From NCBI RefSeq assembly GCF_964106895.1, contig NC_133576.1, positions 42,689,059-42,753,058 on the forward strand: a stretch of 64,000 nt of DNA, read 5' to 3'. The notes beneath the pieces are model-generated. The model was not told the DNA's origin and did no database searches. It worked only from the letters and a program-made list of their open reading frames with translations. This DNA is from Numenius arquata. Taxonomy: Eukaryota > Chordata > Aves > Charadriiformes > Scolopacidae. Shown here piece after piece: positions 61,801 to 64,000 of the stretch (position 1 is the first letter of the stretch; every line of letters begins with the position of its first letter). The translations under genes were made by a program, and so were the position numbers.

Positions 61801-62137
61801 AGCTGTGGGTTGTGTATACCACAGTTTCACTCATATTCATGTTATTTGGTACTCTTTCCCCCCGACAATCTTCAGGTGTTCTCAGGAGCAACATGGAGTT
61901 AGCTGCCATCCCTTGAAGAGAGACATTTGTATCTAAAAGGGAAGATGTTTTGTTCTCATAACTCTGAAGTTTCATTTTTACGCTTCCAAAGTTGTGTTCA
62001 GACTCTTGTGTGCTTGAGGGTTATTGATGCAATGACTTAAATCGTGTTTTATATCTCTTTCAGGTGGTGTTGGAATTACATGTTGGCTGGTGGTTTGTAA
62101 TAAAGTTGTAGCTATCATGCTACACCCTTTCAGCTGA
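55872..62137 (+). CDS. GET1: Guided entry of tail-anchored proteins factor 1 (WRB), ER-membrane receptor subunit
   Basis: GET1 and CAMLG form the ER receptor that accepts tail-anchored proteins from the ATPase GET3. Five coding exons: 55872-55961, 57965-58130, 59438-59505, 60353-60467 and 62064-62137 (TGA). They total 513 nt, or 170 residues; human is 174. Residues 1-30 (MAESGAWLLVLSSVF, then CNVLKILLPS) form the first membrane segment. Residues 31-95 are a charged coiled coil (DAEQESQMRAEIQNMKQELS, then MMDEFARYARLERKINKMTD), the cytosolic GET3-docking region. Residues 97-119 (IKWVINIVFYILQAALMISL) are membrane segment 2. Residues 148-166 (GVGITCWLVVCNKVVAIML) are segment 3, and the protein ends HPFS as in human. 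All donors are standard (gtaagt, gtagag, gtaagt, gtaagc). The ATG (gcggcATGgcg) is the first in frame after the shared promoter. Confidence 0.96.
55962..62063 (+). other. GET1: GET1 introns 1-4
   Basis: Introns 55962-57964 (the first 350 bp belong to the CpG island), 58131-59437, 59506-60352 and 60468-62063. No transposon, RNA gene or conserved block was recognised. The sequence is notably free of CR1 compared with BRWD1. Confidence 0.75.
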
Positions 62138-63752
62138 AGGAATCCCAGTGATCCATGGAGTCCTCAACTACATTTTCATTATCACTGTTTTAAATGAATG
62201 AAAACAAAAAAAGGAACAGTTGTCTTCCGTGAGACTAGGTCCGAGATCATCTTTGTTACTTCATTTGGATATCAGTCAGTATTCCTTTTGATTTATTTTG
62301 TCTGTCTTCAGTTTGTTTTTCAGTTTGGTGGTCAGTTTTCAAAGAACAGCATTGCTGTTTGCACAACCTCGTTTTGGGTCTATTCCAACAATTATGAACA
62401 CTGATTCACGGCAGAACCATAAGATTTTGTCATGGCATAGTCACCAAAATCTAAAAGTGTTGGATTTGTATTTTTAAGTTGGAAATGCACTAGCACTAGG
62501 AATTCTTTTGTGAGCTTTGCTGTATAATATGGCAGAGGTGACTATATTTAGTGACAAGTGGTACTAGAGGATAGAGGTAGGTGTTTTGGTTGGCTCAGGG
62601 TAAAACAAAATTAGTTTCCTCCTTATTGTTTTTTTACAATAGAATTGGTGTATTCTTGGACTGTCTTAGAAAATGCATTATTGATATATATGCAGAATCA
62701 ACCTTTTATCTCTTAGAGACTCACTCGGTTGCCAAATACAGGACGGCTGGATACTTTGTCCTCCCTGACTTTTAAAATTCATTGACCACCTGATTTTTTT
62801 CCTGCCTTTATTGATAACTGACCTTTCCTTCCTTGACATTTTCTCTGCTTCCCAAGCTGAGTGAGGGTCACTGAAACTATTTCCTTCCATGTTTTGGGAG
62901 GAAGGGTCTGGCCGTCCTTCTCAAGCTCCGTGTTAACAAAGAGCAAGTAGAAGACAATGCTGTTCCTTTGGAGGACTACATTCCCAGGCTTTAGCATACA
63001 TTAATGACAGTCCAAGATAGCCTGAAACAGATATGTCAATGTAAAAAGGCAAATCAGTGATTTAAATGCCTAAAGTAGTAACAGAAGGGTAGCAAGCAGG
63101 AGGGGGAGGGAAAACAGTTTTCTGTTTTGGAGTAAATCCTTCTTGCTGTATTTAAGTACAGGAAACAGCTGCAATATTTTGAATTTAAAGGTGGACAGAA
63201 TTCTTCCTGGTACCCTGCCTGTAGAACTGTGACGAAGTTGTGTTATTTTCCATGCTACAGTGGCATCTGCAACCCTGTCCTTGTGGCCCTGTAAGGCAAA
63301 TGAGCGGGTGTATAAAGTTCTGGTGCCACACCTCCTTTTTGTTTTTTGTTGACATAAACCTGAACAAAGCTCTAAGGGATACCTTTCCCTCTTCTGCTGG
63401 GCTGTGGCGATTCTGGTTCCGCTTCCTACTCTGTACAGTGGAGTACGTTTGCTGTGTTGTTTCAGGTCCTCTGCCTTCCTGCAGGGATGAAGGAAGGGGC
63501 TAGGGCCCCTCCATAACTAGCACTGCCTTTAGAAATGAATTCGAAAGGTCATGATACATTGTGTGTATATATGCATGAAATGATGGGGTTTTTAAAATGT
63601 TAATTTAAAAAAAATGGTTTTATATTAAGTATGAGACTTAGCCAACATGAAAATGGATGCATTAAGTATCATCAAGAAAAATACGTTGTGATTGAATGTT
63701 ATGTATAATCATGTTTTTTTATTAATGAAATAAAGCTTTTCAACTCGTCTCA
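62138..63752 (+). other. GET1: GET1 3' UTR
   Basis: About 1.6 kb of non-coding sequence follows the GET1 TGA (62135-62137) and reaches a clear AATAAA at 63729-63734. It has no long frame and no repeat that I recognise. AT-rich stretches at 63560-63720 resemble ordinary UTR. Use of the distal signal, and hence the length, is inferred. Confidence 0.65.
63729..63734 (+). terminator. GET1: GET1 polyadenylation signal AATAAA
   Basis: AATAAA in gaAATAAAgc, followed within 20-30 bases by a T/G-containing stretch (ctcgtctcaggttttc) that can serve as the downstream element. A second AATAAA at 63794-63799 leads into the A-rich tract and is a weaker alternative. Confidence 0.65.
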
Positions 63753-63784
63753 GGTTTTCTAATCCATTTTCCAGTGTTAAATAC

Positions 63785-63870
63785 AGTGTTTCAAATAAAA
63801 AAAAAACCAAAAAACAAAAAAACACCACAAAAAAACCCCTCAAAACCAGCAACACCCCCACCGTGTTGTT
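63785..63870. repeat. A/C-rich low-complexity tract downstream of GET1
   Basis: Irregular A runs broken by C (aaaaaccaaaaaacaaaaaa and similar), then caccccca. It resembles the A/C-rich tracts in the CR1 3' ends, but no CR1 tail signature was found next to it. Confidence 0.7.
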
Positions 63871-63908
63871 GCATAAGGAGATACCGTTGGATTCAACAGG
63901 CCTGATTA

Positions 63909-63936
<28 letters not shown>
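63909..63936. repeat. Poly-T run, 28 bases
   Basis: An uninterrupted T28, the longest homopolymer in the window, just beyond the GET1 polyadenylation region. It could be the antisense poly-A of an element extending past the window, or simple slippage. Run length may also be affected by sequencing error. Confidence 0.9.
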
Positions 63937-63939
<3 letters not shown>

Positions 63940-64000
63940 TATTCAGGACAGATTATTTAACTATGACATTGACGTATTTCTGAATCGAAACATGTGGCTA

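Overview
This window is vertebrate nuclear DNA, almost certainly from a bird. It has multi-exon genes with GT-AG introns, two CpG-island promoters, and CR1 LINE retrotransposons as the only recognisable transposon family. The gene order is BRWD1 - HMGN1 - GET1 (WRB), the order known for the human chromosome 21q22.2 region and its avian counterpart. No bacterial genes, CRISPR arrays, viral genes, tRNAs or rRNAs were seen. Exon boundaries below were read by eye from splice signals, reading-frame continuity and resemblance to the known protein families. No alignment was run.

Layout. (1) Positions 1-43567, minus strand: the first 35 coding exons of BRWD1, 4062 coding bases or 1354 codons with continuous phase. 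The start codon is at 43567. The gene leaves the window inside its second bromodomain, so the C-terminal part is missing. Its introns hold one CR1 with a nearly full reverse-transcriptase frame (8372-10303), a shorter CR1 (31073-31345), two CR1 tails (18067-18226 and 38573-38626) and one probable very old CR1 (about 11650-12300). (2) 43080-44600: the BRWD1 CpG-island promoter. (3) 44600-47975: AT-richer intergenic DNA with no gene I can support. (4) 47975-55466, minus strand: HMGN1, six coding exons, 102 residues. (5) 55467-55871: a 405-bp head-to-head promoter shared by HMGN1 and GET1. (6) 55872-63752, plus strand: GET1, five coding exons, 170 residues, with a long 3' UTR. (7) 63753-64000: low-complexity A/C-rich and poly-T sequence.

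Function. BRWD1 is a chromatin reader (WD40 propeller, Tudor-like module, two bromodomains). HMGN1 is a nucleosome-binding protein. GET1 is the ER-membrane receptor subunit that receives tail-anchored proteins from GET3. They share a neighbourhood, not a pathway. HMGN1 and GET1 do share a promoter region.

No previously undescribed system was evident. The items most worth checking are an unidentified 110-codon frame inside HMGN1 intron 5, the CR1 copy whose long frame is open but whose catalytic FADD box reads FAND, a 105-bp duplication within a CR1 tail, and a BRWD1 intron with atypical splice signals.
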